The translations under genes and the position numbers were made by a program. A DNA stretch of 64,000 nt from Linepithema humile. Lineage: Eukaryota; Arthropoda; Insecta; Hymenoptera; Formicidae. The notes under the pieces are model-generated. The model was not told the origin of the DNA. It saw only the letters and a list, made by a program, of their open reading frames with translations, and made no database searches. The stretch spans positions 22,470,139 to 22,534,138 of the forward strand of contig NC_090133.1 of the NCBI RefSeq assembly GCF_040581485.1, given 5' to 3'. The number at the start of each line of letters is the position of its first letter. Within the stretch, counting starts at the first letter, position 1. Shown one piece after another: positions 48,116-60,453 of this stretch.

Positions 48116-49785
48116 TAAGCGTTAATGTAAAATAAATGATTGAGCACTGAAATCCAGCTACGGGTCTATTTGCTTTATATTATTTATCTTATTATAAAAT
48201 AATAGAAGAGCCCTCAACTCTTATTAATTATTGTTAATCAAAATGAACAAAATTTGATCATAAATTATTTTTATCATTAATTTATAAAAATAACACTAAT
48301 AATCTGTATGTTTTCTTGTATGTACATACGTAATAGAGTTCAAAATTGAGTCTAAAAATTACAAACAAAAATTACGGCTAAAATGTATGCGTCCACTAGT
48401 GAAATTAACTTTAAAATTAGTATTATTTATAATATTTCTCTATAAAAAATTTTAAAAAATACCAGTTTTTCGGCTATAGAACAGATTAATTTTTTTAACA
48501 TTTGCAATATGTAGTTACTTACATGTTTCTTGAATCAAAGTAGTTAACGATGATGATGATTGGCGTCAAAACCGCGAATTTTCTTGCCCTTTCGTGATTC
48601 TTTAACTTCACTTCAACTTCAACTTCACTATATATGATGAAGTTGAACCAAACGGCAGGCTTTTTATAGGCAAGCTTTCGGCAAAGCTTTGACGTACTTC
48701 ATTGCGTCACGGAATGTTTGCGATTGAGTCATCTACCTTATCAATGAACTACCGTACAATTGATACAAATTGCATCCATTTTTATTATTCATAATAATCG
48801 TTTGATTAGCAAGTTTCAAATCAATGAGGAAAGTTACTACAAAGTAATTTTATCAAATAGAAATAGACAAATATTTATTTTTATTTATTTTGTAACGCTA
48901 TACTCTCTTACAGTAAAGAATGCGGATATTGAGTCACCTACATCTAAGTGTACCTTATCAATATCAAAATGCAACTGATTCACAAAGTATACTTATTTTG
49001 GGAAGTCCAAATTGATTTCAAACCAGTGTGGAAAGTGCACTCTCTTAAACCATTATTTAAGTCATAAGCATAATTGTTGCACCCGTCAAAAGACAAAACT
49101 GTGGAAAACAAACATCTACCTACATTTTGGCCGTGTAACTCTATGAAAAAAAATTTGCGTAATATACACCTGGATAAAAATAACTAACGAAAGGAAAGAA
49201 ACTCGCGAGGGAGGACGAGTGTTATCGGTTATAACATAATCACATATAATCTATTAATCCTTTGAACGTGATATCGATTTTTGTGCAATAATTGAGCGTT
49301 GTGTTAAATAAATATTTGTTGCGTATCTTAATGTCTGCAGCCGGCGCATTGCGTCACAGATTAACATCTCGCTACTTCCCCCTAATTTACTCGGGACTTT
49401 CCTCCTTGGGTCTTTCCTATGCATTGCTTGCTGCAAGCGCAATTGCAAAATTGGCTACTTAGTTGGCTACCATGGACAATACACTGAGAGAAATACTTTT
49501 GTTAAAATAACGAAAAAGAAGTACCTGTAACAAATTTGATTAGTTACTATTGTGACAACAAACATAGCAGTACGAGGGACGAATTTGGTTTGTTACTTTA
49601 TATTTGCTGTGGTAGCAATTGCCACCGTAAATATAACTAACAGTCTTTCGTTTCTTCAGCAAATTATTTGTATGACGAGCGATTATGTAAAATCATTATG
49701 CCGTTTTATTTGTTGGCAAAATATTTGATTTGCTAGGATTACCAATCATTAGTCAAAGTTTCATGAAAGATTTTAACAAATCAGT

Positions 49786-49947
49786 AGTTATTTGTGCAAA
49801 TGTGAGTTAAGGGCAGCAATCATGCGTAACTTTTTACATATTATTTTCAATGGCAAAATTTTTCATTTTTCACCTTTCCGTCAGGGAAAAAGTTACGCGT
49901 GATCGCTGTCTTTAATTCACATTTGCACAAATAGCTGCTGATTTACT
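49786..49947. repeat. Inverted repeat inside the transposon's left end
   Basis: The arms of about 50-60 bp are inverted copies: ACAAATCAGTAGTTATTTGT…GTAACTTTTT at 49786-49838 and its partner at about 49887-49947. It is either a nested MITE or a subterminal structure of the transposon. Confidence 0.65.
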
Positions 49948-50164
49948 AGAATTTTTCGCTGTTCTGTTTTATATTCATATTATAGAATTTTTAATGAAAA
50001 AAAAAAGCAATGACGTGAATTATTTAGACAATTTATTTTTGTATAATTACCTCATATAATAATAATATAATTATATAATATATTGTTGATATAATTATAA
50101 TGTATACATACATACATATAATTATAATGTATACATACATTTATTAATTGGATATTTAACTATT

Positions 50165-52634
50165 CTAAATACTATAATGAAGCACAACAATTTTTTTTCC
50201 GGTAGCCATTGTATGCGCATAAAGGGGTTTATAATCAAGTAAATCATTTAATTTTATACATAACCAATCATCAGTCTCTTCTATTTCATATCCTAAAACA
50301 TGTTTGTATAAACCAATATTCTTAAGGATATTACAAACAAGAATAGGACAAGCATCGTAACTAGGATGAAGAATTAGTTTTATTTTTCCAAAACTTTGGC
50401 ACAAATCATGAGCACCTGTCGCTACAACCATTCCTTTCTTATAAATAGTTCCCTTATATTCCATCCAATTTGAACTCATACATTCTGTTCCTCTAAGATC
50501 AATTAAAAGGTTTTCAAAGAAAGATAATATTTCATTTAAAAAAGAATTTGGCCTGAACCGATTTGTGTGTCTGGAATTATGCCTTCTTTGGAAATAAAGC
50601 GATAGCACATGCCTAATTGATGTTTGACAGCCAGAGAATGTGCAATATTTACGCGAGACATGTTAAATTTTGCAGACTGAGTCAGGTCTCTATGCTTTGC
50701 TTCTTTTCGAATAGTAGACAAGTGAGATATAGGGCCACTTTCTGCAATAACTCTAGGATAATGTATAAAAATGTGCATTTTAGGAGTTAAACATTTTCCA
50801 GTTAAAGAGATGAACAATCTATGTTGCTCTTCTATGAGAGCTTTTCATTGAAAAGTGGCTCCTTTATACAATCTCTTTGCCAATACAATGTCCATTATTT
50901 GACGCAGTAATAAATATAATTGCCAAAACTGGTTTTCTTCATTAACAAGATCACCCACAATTACTCCAAATAATCTGACAAAGCAAAGAATTTCGGATCC
51001 AGTCATTTTCAGTTTTTGTTTTTTAAAAAGATTATCAGTTGTTATATAAGGAAACTTTTTTAGAATGTTTTGAACCATAATCAAACATCAGCATCCTGTT
51101 ATTCAAATTTTTCAAAGTAAAATATTTACTATTTATAAGATTAGTGATAACATGGATCATAACAATATTACAAAGGCCTTCTCTTAGATCATGAAGCTCA
51201 TCTACACTTAAATTTTCAACCATATGATATGATGGTACTTCATGAAACGTACATTCTTCTTTTAATCCTGTTTGTGTATAGTCGTTTAACTTTAAGTCCT
51301 CTTTATAACTGATAGGATCTCTCAAAAGTGCACATTCTTCTACACATCCTATATTCGCATCTTGTGTGTCAGATTTATGCATTTTGCAAATTCTGCAAAA
51401 ATAGTTTGCAGAAAATGACTCTACCATTCCAAGAACTTCATTTAAGCCTAAATTATCACCAGTGATAAGTGCTAATACAAAATAAACATGCTTATCTCCT
51501 TCACTACTTTTAATAGTAATACCATCATTTTCGAGTCTTTTTAAAACATTTACAAGAGGAGCAAAGGTTGCCTTATTTTTAAAATATGGTTTTGTCCAAC
51601 TTTCAAATAAAAGTACTAAAAAAATATTTTTTAGAATGGAACAACATTCTGGAGGGAGACATGGCACTGTCACATAGACAGCACCAAGTTTCCCTGAATG
51701 ACTTCCTAGAGGATTGTTTACCTCTAAATCATCGAAATATACAAACAAAGGAAAAACAATATCCTCTTTACTATATTTTTGTTTTTTTTTTTGCTCATAA
51801 GAAGCCCTGGACAAAGTTATGAAGACCCTTACTATCTTTTTCAAGGAAATCCATGTAATTTAAAGTTTCTTTTAAAGCACCAGACAATTCAAAAAACTTT
51901 TGTAGCATAAAATCTAATGGAATATACTGACCATATACAGAAATATATTTTCCCTTCATAGTATTATTACATCTTTCTGCACAAAACATTTTACCCATTT
52001 CATATGGAATTGGAGCTACATAATCACCTGCATTTGAAAAATATTTGCAACAAAGATATTCTGATTGTAAATGTTTGAAAGGGTTTTTTAATATCTTAAA
52101 CATTAACTCTATGTCTAGAACTTCATTTTGAGCGCACTGACCAGTTTGTAGAACATTTAAAACTTTTTCTCTTAAAAGTGCCACGTATTCGCTCCCAACC
52201 ATTAAACTGGAATCGACAACTACTTTTTGAATTAAATTTCTGGAAAAATGAGGATTACTATAAAGTTTTGCAACAAACAAATCAACTGACTGTCTTAGCA
52301 ATGATGAAAATTTTTTAGAAGTAACACATTTCATGTCATTAATATTGTCATTAATATTTGGCTCATTATTCTCAGTAAAGTCAAAATTAATTTCTGATGT
52401 ACTGTTACTACATAAATCATTCTCAATAGTTTCTTTCTTTTTTACTTCACATTCCATTGAAAATTTGTGAGTTGTCTGCAAATATTTTTTAAAGGAATTT
52501 TTTAAACTAAATGTTCTAAAACAAAGATTTTCTCCACATTTGAATGTATTATTTATGGAATGTCTTATTTCAAGGTGAATTAACAAGCTTCGAATGGATA
52601 GGAGGTTTACGTGACACAAGCTACATACAGGCAT
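50165..52634 (-). pseudogene. Broken transposase-like gene with N-terminal C2H2 fingers
   Basis: One gene is spread over five open segments: 52634-51795, 51844-51035, 51084-50845, 50817-50536 and 50608-50165. Adjoining segments continue each other's sense. Frameshifts lie near 51805, 51070 and 50560, and an in-frame TGA is at about 50845-50847. The start MPVCSLCHVNLLSIRSLLIH gives one good C2H2 finger (C-x2-C-x12-H-x4-H). A second finger has Tyr where the first His is expected. The core has GKLGAVYVTVPCLPPE, ITGDNLGLNEVLG, CRICKMHK and VENLSVDELHDL, a set seen in transposon proteins of many animals. I do not know a precise family name and identified no catalytic acidic triad. Confidence 0.75.
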
Positions 52635-52817
52635 TTTTACTTTAATATTAATAAACTAACTAAACTAAAAAAATGCACTAAAAATAAATCATATAAATTT
52701 TAACATTAATAAACTTGCTAAATTAAAAAAAATAAACTAAAAATAAATCACAAATCGTATACACATAAAAGAACATACAAAACTTGTTTTTATAAAACTT
52801 AATCTAGAAAGACAACA

Positions 52818-54397
52818 CTAATTTTTAGAAAATTGAGAAAATTCGCGCAAAAGAGCTTCGACTCCACTATAATGAGGGTCGTATTGACGATTTCGTGGCA
52901 TCTCATAGGCAGCACGCTGAAGGAACTGCCATAATTGAGCGCACTCAGGAGGATACTGAATATGTAGAACGTGGAAAATTTTGAAACAAATATCTACTGC
53001 TTTCAAAGGAGTGTCCACTTCATAATATTTTTTGACTCTTAGAACGACGAAACTCTGCTCAATACAGGCTAGTTCTGGTCCAATGATTGTCACCAAAGGT
53101 TGAAATGTACAACCGTATTGAATCAGTTTTGCCTCCCGAGCTCTAAGTTGTACTTCCAAATCTCCAATTATCTGCAAATAAAATATAATTTAGACTTTAT
53201 AAAATGTTCAGCTTCATGTTGTGAGGTTTTTATTATGTTATTAGATATTAATTGAAAACTGCAAAAGATCACAAAAAATATGAACTCATTTTAATATGAA
53301 GAATAAAACTTTCCTGCACTTCAGCCTTAGATGGACGCACTCTTTTATTTGTTTAGTTTGTTTCCTTGCATTTATAGAAGCAAACAAATAAGAAAGATTA
53401 TTCAACACTTGAAGTGTCTCGAGATCTGAAAAAAGTAAATAGTTATAATAATCTCGAAAAGGACATTTTTTTTTTAAAACTAATTTCTGACAATTTTTTT
53501 ACCATCAGAAACTTCATCATTGCAAAAATCTTTTAATTTTGCAGATATTTTTCCAAATAAAAAATCTAATAGTTTCCGCCAGTTCACAAACAATTTCATA
53601 AATTTGTCAGTATATTTCCTCTCAAAATCAAGCTCAAGCTACAAAAAAAAATGTAAATATAGAAAAAATCTACAAAAAAGATAATGATAATCAAGATAAT
53701 AATGATTTTAATATCAAATATCTAATACCAAATTCCTAAACAGAAAATAGTGTTATAGTGAAACAATATTGATCCTTTACCAGTAACAGCTGTAATTCTG
53801 GTTTGTAACTCTTCTGTAAGATCCTCATTAATAAGATCCTCTGTAAGATCCTCTTGTACATTTACTTCAACCTCAGTATTGATTATGATCTGTTCAGAAA
53901 GCTGGATCTCCTGTAATGTGAAAGTAAAGAAAAAAAGAAAATAAATATCTTAACTCTATCATATTTTTTTTACTTATTTAATAATAATTTTTTTATTTTA
54001 TTACCTCAGTATCTCTTAATATGTCAATGGGATCATGAATTTGTAAAATCTCAGCGTTTTGGATCTGAACGTTTTGGATTTCAGCTTTAAATTTAATATT
54101 AAATAATAGCCTTTCCCCAGCCAGTGGAATTAATTCACGTATTGTATCTTGATCTATATAGGGAAATACTTGCTGAGTAATTTTTTGATCTATAAGCAGA
54201 GCAATCTTCTCTTAAAATATGTATGTGGCACACAAACTAAAAGACATATTTAATATTAACTATTTTATTTCTACACAGAAAAAAAGACTTCTTGTTTTGA
54301 ATATCTTTATTTTCAACATATAAATCTTGAAAAGGGATTATATAGCATTAAATAAATAAAAATTACCTGTTTGTTTAATATTATATAATTCTGCCAT
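52818..54397 (-). CDS. Second transposon gene, SAM-like domain plus conserved C-terminal region (possibly decayed)
   Basis: Recoverable exons on the minus strand are 54397-54367 (MAELYNIKQT), 54189-54005, 53910-53781, about 53640-53519, about 53440-53290, and about 53173-52818 ending FSQFSKN. The second exon (DQDTIRELIPLAGERLLFNI) looks like a SAM-type helix bundle. A short RPSKAEVQESFILHI stretch and LQPLVTI-like GPEL sequence follow, which recall accessory proteins encoded beside such transposases. The junction from exon 3 to exon 4 does not close cleanly in frame, so the gene may be damaged or my exon set incomplete. Confidence 0.5.
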
Positions 54398-55523
54398 GAA
54401 AAATATATTATTTATTCAAGAATAATTTTCTTCAAAAGAAAAAACATGTTAGAAGTATATGTTCAAACTAAAAAATTATTATAATAAAATTAAGACAATA
54501 ATATATATATTATATTCTTGAGATAAACTATTATAATATTAAAATAAAATTATATTATTGTTGACATTTAATTAAGATTATCGATCAAATTCTTCTAAGA
54601 AAATTATATATTATTGTTTTTACATGAAACCAGTGTTGGGCATTTATCATAACGTGATCATATGTAAGATTTAGATTTTTAATTAATTATCTTAATTAAA
54701 CATTAAAAATTTAATCAATTAATTAAATACCGTACTAAATAACAGTACCTTATATAAAACCGCATTAATTTGTTGGTGGTGCAAAAAGCATTAGCAATAA
54801 GAACTATTATCGACATATTTGTTGAATTTACTAACTGTGTCAGTATCTATGTCAAACAATTTTGTAATCAGAACAAAGAGGGATGAGCAAATTTGTTGCA
54901 CAGACGATATGTGATATGTTAAAATGACAAAAAAACGGATCATTGTTTGTAATGGTAGCGAATTTATTGTATTCTGAACAAATCATAAGTCAACAAATAA
55001 AAATTTATAATTCTTACAAAAGTATTTCTCTCAGTGTACATATGTATTCACACACATAGGACCGGCTTTTGGAAACGAATAAGATATGGAAAGGATTGAA
55101 ATTAAAAACAGAGCGAGAGCGGGAACAAATGTGTTAAGGAACGAAACGCATACACCGTGCGCCCATACTTGAAGCACGCTACGATCACTGCGCATATTAT
55201 ACGCATACTTTATGGAACTTTTGGATAATAACTTTATGGACTTGTTTGCCGTTTTGAATGTGATCAATTCTAAAAATTAACGTGAAAAAAAAATTTATAA
55301 GTGTCTGAAAAGATTATTTTTTTGTATGTTTTTTACTTGGCAAAATTTTCATGGAAAAGCTCTTAAAAAAAATTCTATCTTATTTATTAATATAAATCTA
55401 ATTTATACGCAATTGGATTTTTCTAAATATTTTTATCATATGTAACTTGCATAGATAATATTACATCTTTTTGTTATATTTTATATTATATTTTTATATT
55501 TTATAGAATCCTCTGCTAAAACG

Positions 55524-55727
55524 ATACCCGTATAGAACAAAAACTTCACACAACGTTGTTTACACAACGTTATATGAATGTTTGAACAACGTTGAAACGT
55601 TGTACAACTTCCATAATATCTAAATGTACAGATTAAGTACATAAAATGTTGACTTTCTAACATCACTTTCTGTGAACACTTAGATGTTGTCCGAACGTCA
55701 TATGAAATTTTTATTCTATACGAGTAT
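55524..55727. mobile_element. About 204-bp MITE-like element
   Basis: The inverted ends read ATAC(C/T)CGTATAGAA(C/T)AAAAA(C/T)TTCA, about 25 bp with about three differences. The interior holds several CAACGTTG words. No certain target duplication is visible. Confidence 0.55.
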
Positions 55728-56666
55728 AATCATTAATTGCATTAAAATGTATTGTTTTTTAATGATATAGAATCTGATAGTGAATGCGTACTTCGATCTA
55801 TTTATCACGCGCATAGAAAAGTACACAGGAACATCGTTTAATTGTTGCATAGCGTATTCCATTCTTTCTTACATTTTATGCAGTTTTTCACAGCATCAGA
55901 TACTTTACAATAAAGTAATAAAAATTAAAGTAATAAAAATTAAAGATCAAGTTTACATATCACATGCAGCAAGGCCAATTGTGCGCAGTTGTATAGATAC
56001 GACGCAGTGGGTTTTTTATATCAAATAATTCTTCCGGACTGATTGAGTGTTTGATAAGCTGAGATACTGCGGCATAAAGGTACTGAAACGAAATTGAGTC
56101 GAAACGTTTCTATCAGTAATTTTGGATCACTACTTTTGTTAAATAATAATAAACAATATATTCTTTTGTGCCTTGACATCCGCGCTTCGGTTCATAGCTC
56201 TTCTTTTGATATACATTTTTATAATTAAAGTAGTCTGCCTTCCCAGAAGTTGACGTAATTGTAGACGCACAGCGTGCGCGAGGCGAGAAAGTGGGAGATT
56301 GCTTCCCGTGCTCGAAATACGATTGGAAAGGATTGAGCTTTATCAACGGAATTGAAGTGACGAAGTGTGGATGACGTAGGCACGCCTTTAGCATATAATG
56401 CAGACCTACCGCAAAGAACGGTAGGTCAGAATCGAATACTGGGAATTACGAATATGCGCAATGCACTCGCAATTTGTAAATAACTGATGGAAAAGCTGGA
56501 AAAGCTGGAAAAGCAAAAGCGCGGGCTCAAGCAGTTATTGTGTAATTATGTATAATTAGTTCATTCGCAAGTCGTATTGGTTAAAAATATTAACTGATAA
56601 TTAATGATACAATCACAGTTTTTTGATGCAGTTTTTTTTTGTTTGTTACGTAAGCCTTATTGTAAG

Positions 56667-56807
56667 CCCAGCGAGAAGTGACCTATCAATCGACATCAAA
56701 TCGATGTCTAATTGACGTCAAAATCATCGATATTACATCGTATTATGTATATTGATGTTGATTCGACATCAATTCAATGAGTCATTTTTCTGGATTATTT
56801 CGCTGGG
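56667..56807. mobile_element. 141-bp MITE-like element with CCCAGCGA ends
   Basis: The inverted ends are CCCAGCGA (56667) and TCGCTGGG (56807), with further pairing of GTGAC/GTCAT inward. It is flanked by AAG on both sides (56664-56666 and 56808-56810), a possible 3-bp target duplication. The interior has repeated ATCGACATCA-type words in both orientations. Confidence 0.6.
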
Positions 56808-57996
56808 AAGCCACGCCGATTAGCTACCAATCTGTTCTTACTGCACGATACATCACCCGCACGTAAATTTTTAAACGCGTTTTTCTCGTGAATGCTTGAG
56901 AGGTGGGTCCTATTATTTTAGATGAATTAGTGGGAGCGTCATTCTACAACATGTATAAAATTCTGTGAAATTGGAGGGGGCCATTTCTGGTGTTCCCTTG
57001 TTAGATTAATATCACCTTATCTCTTCCGTTAGTTGCTTTCGTCTTTTCGATGCGTTAAGTAATAGCTTTTGACCACAACAGGAAGATGAGTTGTTTGTTT
57101 GCAATATCATTTCGATGAAATCATACGTCACATGCGTATTTGTGCGCAATAAAATTTAATAGATGATGTAATAAAAAAAAGTTATACGTATAATTAAATA
57201 ATTTTTCATACAATTCAATGTTTATAATAAAAACGTACAGATACAATTTATTTGTAAAAATAATCCTCATTAGTTTGCAATTTTAGTAGAAAATATACTT
57301 GTATCAGTAAAATTTTAGAAAAGTGAATTTCAATATGTATGTATTTATTAAATATGCATTTTGTCAAAATTTTATTATTTTAATTCATGATCTTAAATTG
57401 GATAAAAAAATTTTCTTAATAGTAATGCTTACACACAAATAACTGCAAATTACAAAAACGGCTAAATAACACAATTTTTATTTAATATTTTTAATTGTTT
57501 CCATTTATTGCTTTGCATGCAGGCTAGTCAATGTAGAATTGTTAGTAGAAATTTGGTGTGGATTCCATGTTACTCGCTTATATGGATATCTTATCGAGAC
57601 TTGTGGCGCGTTAAAATTTTCTACTGTAGATCAGTGACTACAGTGTCAGTTAAATACATGTTCAATCAAAAATATTTTAAAAATTTTTATGACGATTCTT
57701 TGCTCTTCCACAGTCTGTTTATTCTGACAAGAATTAATTGAAAATAACTCTTTAATCATTTGTTCATGTCTGATCATGAATTTGTTTAGCCAGTTTGAGC
57801 TTGCATTTTTATAGTTCTTCCATTTATCGGGGATATAAATATTTTTATCTATAGCGTAGTTATTTGTAGTTATAAACTACAAATGATAGTCGTATTCTTA
57901 TGCAACATTGACAATAACCTAGGCTTTAACATTCTCTTTTTTAGCTATTTGTTTCAAAAAGCCTCGCACTTTCTCATGTGAAAATATAGGTTCTCC

Positions 57997-58162
57997 GAAT
58001 TGGTATGCTTCCTTTCCACAAGTTTCATATATACATACGAATACGAATGGATAATAAACTTTCCACAAGTTTCATATATACATACGAATACGAATGGATA
58101 ATAAACTTTCCACAAGTTTCATATATACATATGAAACTTGTGGAAAGGAAGCATACCAATTC
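57997..58162. repeat. Hairpin enclosing a 47-bp tandem repeat
   Basis: The 34-bp arms begin GAATTGGTATGCTTCCTTTC and pair perfectly with the right end. Within it a 47-bp unit (starting CTTTCCACAAGTTTCATATA) recurs at 58012, 58059 and 58106. The third copy is cut short where it meets the inverted arm. The arm sequence is therefore part of the tandem unit. Confidence 0.85.
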
Positions 58163-58496
58163 CACATTTTATCATTTCTCTATGTTTTTTAATCTTTTGG
58201 AACATCTTTGCTCTTAGATATAAATCTATCCAATAAAGTTTATAGTAATTTGCAGTTTTCTTCTACTATAAAAACTAATATTGCTGCTTCGTACCTGCTT
58301 TGTAATAATTTTTGCAGCCATAGCGGTGTTTACCGGATACTCTCGTATTGCGACATTTTAATAATTTATAAAAAAAAACAAATCAAAAACTATGATGCAT
58401 ACAAGTTATATGATTGTAAGTAAATAAGTTACAAGACTGTAAAATATTACAATTTACTTCAAAACGGTTTTTGTAATCTACATGTTACGATGTTAC

Positions 58497-58879
58497 CAGT
58501 GCCGGTTTTAGAATCAGTTCGCCTCTAGGCAATATTTCGGTATTATGCAAATTATTTTCGCGGCAAACCCAATCTAATTCTAAAATCCAAAGAAAGCACG
58601 CATCAGCAACTAATTATTTTATTTAAAACACTAATAAACTCTTTACGTTAATTTAAATATTTGTAATTAAATTTGGAAATTATTTTTACTTTACTTGTCA
58701 CTTTCAACATGTGTTTTTTCGACGGTTTTTGTAAAAACTGTTTGATCAATTCCCACATAAAGAAAACTTGTTTCATTTCGCAATTGTTTAAATCGTTCAT
58801 TGTTTTTAGCGACGGATGGGCGCCCTCTCTTGTGGTGTCCTTAGGCGATTACCTATGATGCCTGGTAAAACCGGTACTG
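58497..58879. mobile_element. hAT-type MITE with perfect 8-bp target duplication
   Basis: A 383-bp element with ends CAGTGCCGGTTTTA and TAAAACCGGTACTG (one mismatch in 14 after inversion). It is flanked by identical GATGTTAC at 58489-58496 and 58880-58887. An 8-bp duplication and CAG-type ends are hallmarks of hAT transposons. No transposase is encoded. Confidence 0.92.
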
Positions 58880-60232
58880 GATGTTACATATTTTTTTCTT
58901 ATTCACGACTAAATCCAAAATGACAAAAACATAAATACTTTTTTAAGAAAGTGTTTTTCGAGCATATCAAATAATAATAAAACTTATGCATTTTTTGAAC
59001 TGCATTTAATATTTATGTATCATTATTTTATGAAATTATAATGAGATATAATTAACATAAAAATACTTACTAGTTGGAGCGGCAACAAATTTTTCGGAAT
59101 GACCGTTAAGCAAGTTCATGAAACATGTAGTTTGCGACTAAATTGTTGAGAATTAAAGCAATATTACCAGATCGTTGATCTAAAGGCTATCGTTTGTATT
59201 TACAATTAGATAAATAGCGACACGCGCGATATTAAGCGACACACACACGTGCGTGCGCGCATACACGAACGTATTACGCCATAATTTGTAAAATTTGCAT
59301 AAACATTTAAATAATGTTTATTAAAATTTTTAAATTAAAGCAAAAGAGAGGAAAGAAACCTGGAGAACTTTATATAACGGCAAAGCAACTATAAAGCAAT
59401 CTGTAATCTATTTATTATTTGTTTTCTGAAAAGTGCATTAATATTTATGAATATTGCTTATTATGTATAATCAAAACTAAATAAATACAATTATATAATA
59501 ATTGTTTAAAAAAATTAATTCTTTCGATTAATAATTTGAATATATTTTTATTTTACTGATCAACGTTACATCTCCGCTGGTACGCTTCTTGCATCGATGT
59601 AACTTTGAATTTGCTCTTGTGACGAGTATTCTAAGATCAAACATAAGCATGTGGCACATATATTGCGTATACATATTTCATAAGTAATTGTCTAGCAGTC
59701 TCAGTTTATTTTAGTTATTATCGGAATAAAGCGGAAAATGGGAATTAAAAAACATATTCTTCGTTTGGATACAGAAAAATTAGACAAGTATTGATTAATA
59801 AATTATTTCAAAACATTTGTGTGCATGTAACAATAATATATTATTCTATAATTAAAATTTAATTCAAAGTTGCGAGCAATTCTTTTTCAATTTGTGTGTA
59901 TATTAAGTATAAACAAATATGAACAACATATACAATATAACACATCAACGAATTACACTGTTAATTAAAGTTAAGTACAATTAACGGCAAAAGTAGATTG
60001 ATCTTCTCGATGGTTTCTTTGAGCGTTCTCGCTAAATGCTTACAATTCAAAACGAACGTCGAATTGAATGGAAGAACATTCGATATTTTTAGGGTTTTTC
60101 TCTACGATTTCGGATTATATAAATAGCGATAAGATGTTATCACTTTATTAATGTACGAGATATTCTCTTTTTTTTTTACGGTGTCATGCTAACCAACGTA
60201 TTTGTAAATGTAAAAACTTGAAAAAAGTTCAC

Positions 60233-60371
60233 GACAGCACGTATGTCCAAAATCGGGACATAAGACATCTTAAAGACATTGTTAAGACGTCTTTTAGATA
60301 CCGTGTCTAAAAGGCGTCTTACTGACGTCTTTAAGCCGTCTTATGTCCCGATTTTGGACATACGTGCTGTC
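60233..60371. repeat. 139-bp long hairpin in the BCAR3 3' flank
   Basis: The arms starting GACAGCACGTATGTCCAAAA (60233) and ending with the exact complement (60371) pair almost throughout, with a very short centre near 60300. It lies 83-221 nt past the BCAR3 stop codon, so it is probably within the transcript's 3' untranslated region. It could be a MITE. Confidence 0.8.
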
Positions 60372-60453
60372 TGGGATGTTTTCCAAATGCTGCGAGGAAG
60401 TGGAATAATTCTCACGGGTTACATTTATATTCTTGATATCCTTTGGTTATTTT

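Larger units (their letters stand above)
44932..49481. other. Gene-free region between the P450 and the large transposon
   Basis: No supported coding region. Its contents are the P450 5' region (44932-45215), a foldback with nested hairpin and (CA)n tract (45443-45987), an inverted relic of the P450 promoter (about 46865-47010), a 396-bp MITE (47720-48115) and AT-rich filler. The 73-codon ORF at 46283-46504 matches nothing known. Confidence 0.6.
49482..55036 (-). mobile_element. Decayed 5.55-kb DNA transposon with CACTG-type ends and two minus-strand genes
   Basis: The terminal inverted repeats CACTGAGAGAAATACTTTTG (49482-49501) and its exact complement (55017-55036) are flanked by TA on both sides. 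Both internal genes run on the minus strand: a zinc-finger/transposase-like gene (50165-52634) and a second gene (52818-54397). The CACTG start resembles CACTA/CMC-type termini, but a TA target is not typical, so the superfamily is left open. The first gene has several frameshifts and a stop, so this copy is dead. Confidence 0.8.
55037..60453. other. Gene-free region with several small mobile elements
   Basis: No gene is supported. The elements are listed separately: 55524-55727, 56667-56807, 57997-58162, 58497-58879 and 60233-60371. ORFs such as 57508-57741 and 58208-58423 match nothing known. The right end includes the 3' untranslated region of the BCAR3 homologue. Confidence 0.55.

Noticed and set aside
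57508..57741. 77-codon plus-strand ORF
   Set aside because: AT-rich region, no recognisable motif, no splice or promoter support.
58012..58130. Direct repeats that might suggest a CRISPR array
   Set aside because: There are no unique spacers, copies are contiguous at 47 bp, and the DNA is eukaryotic.
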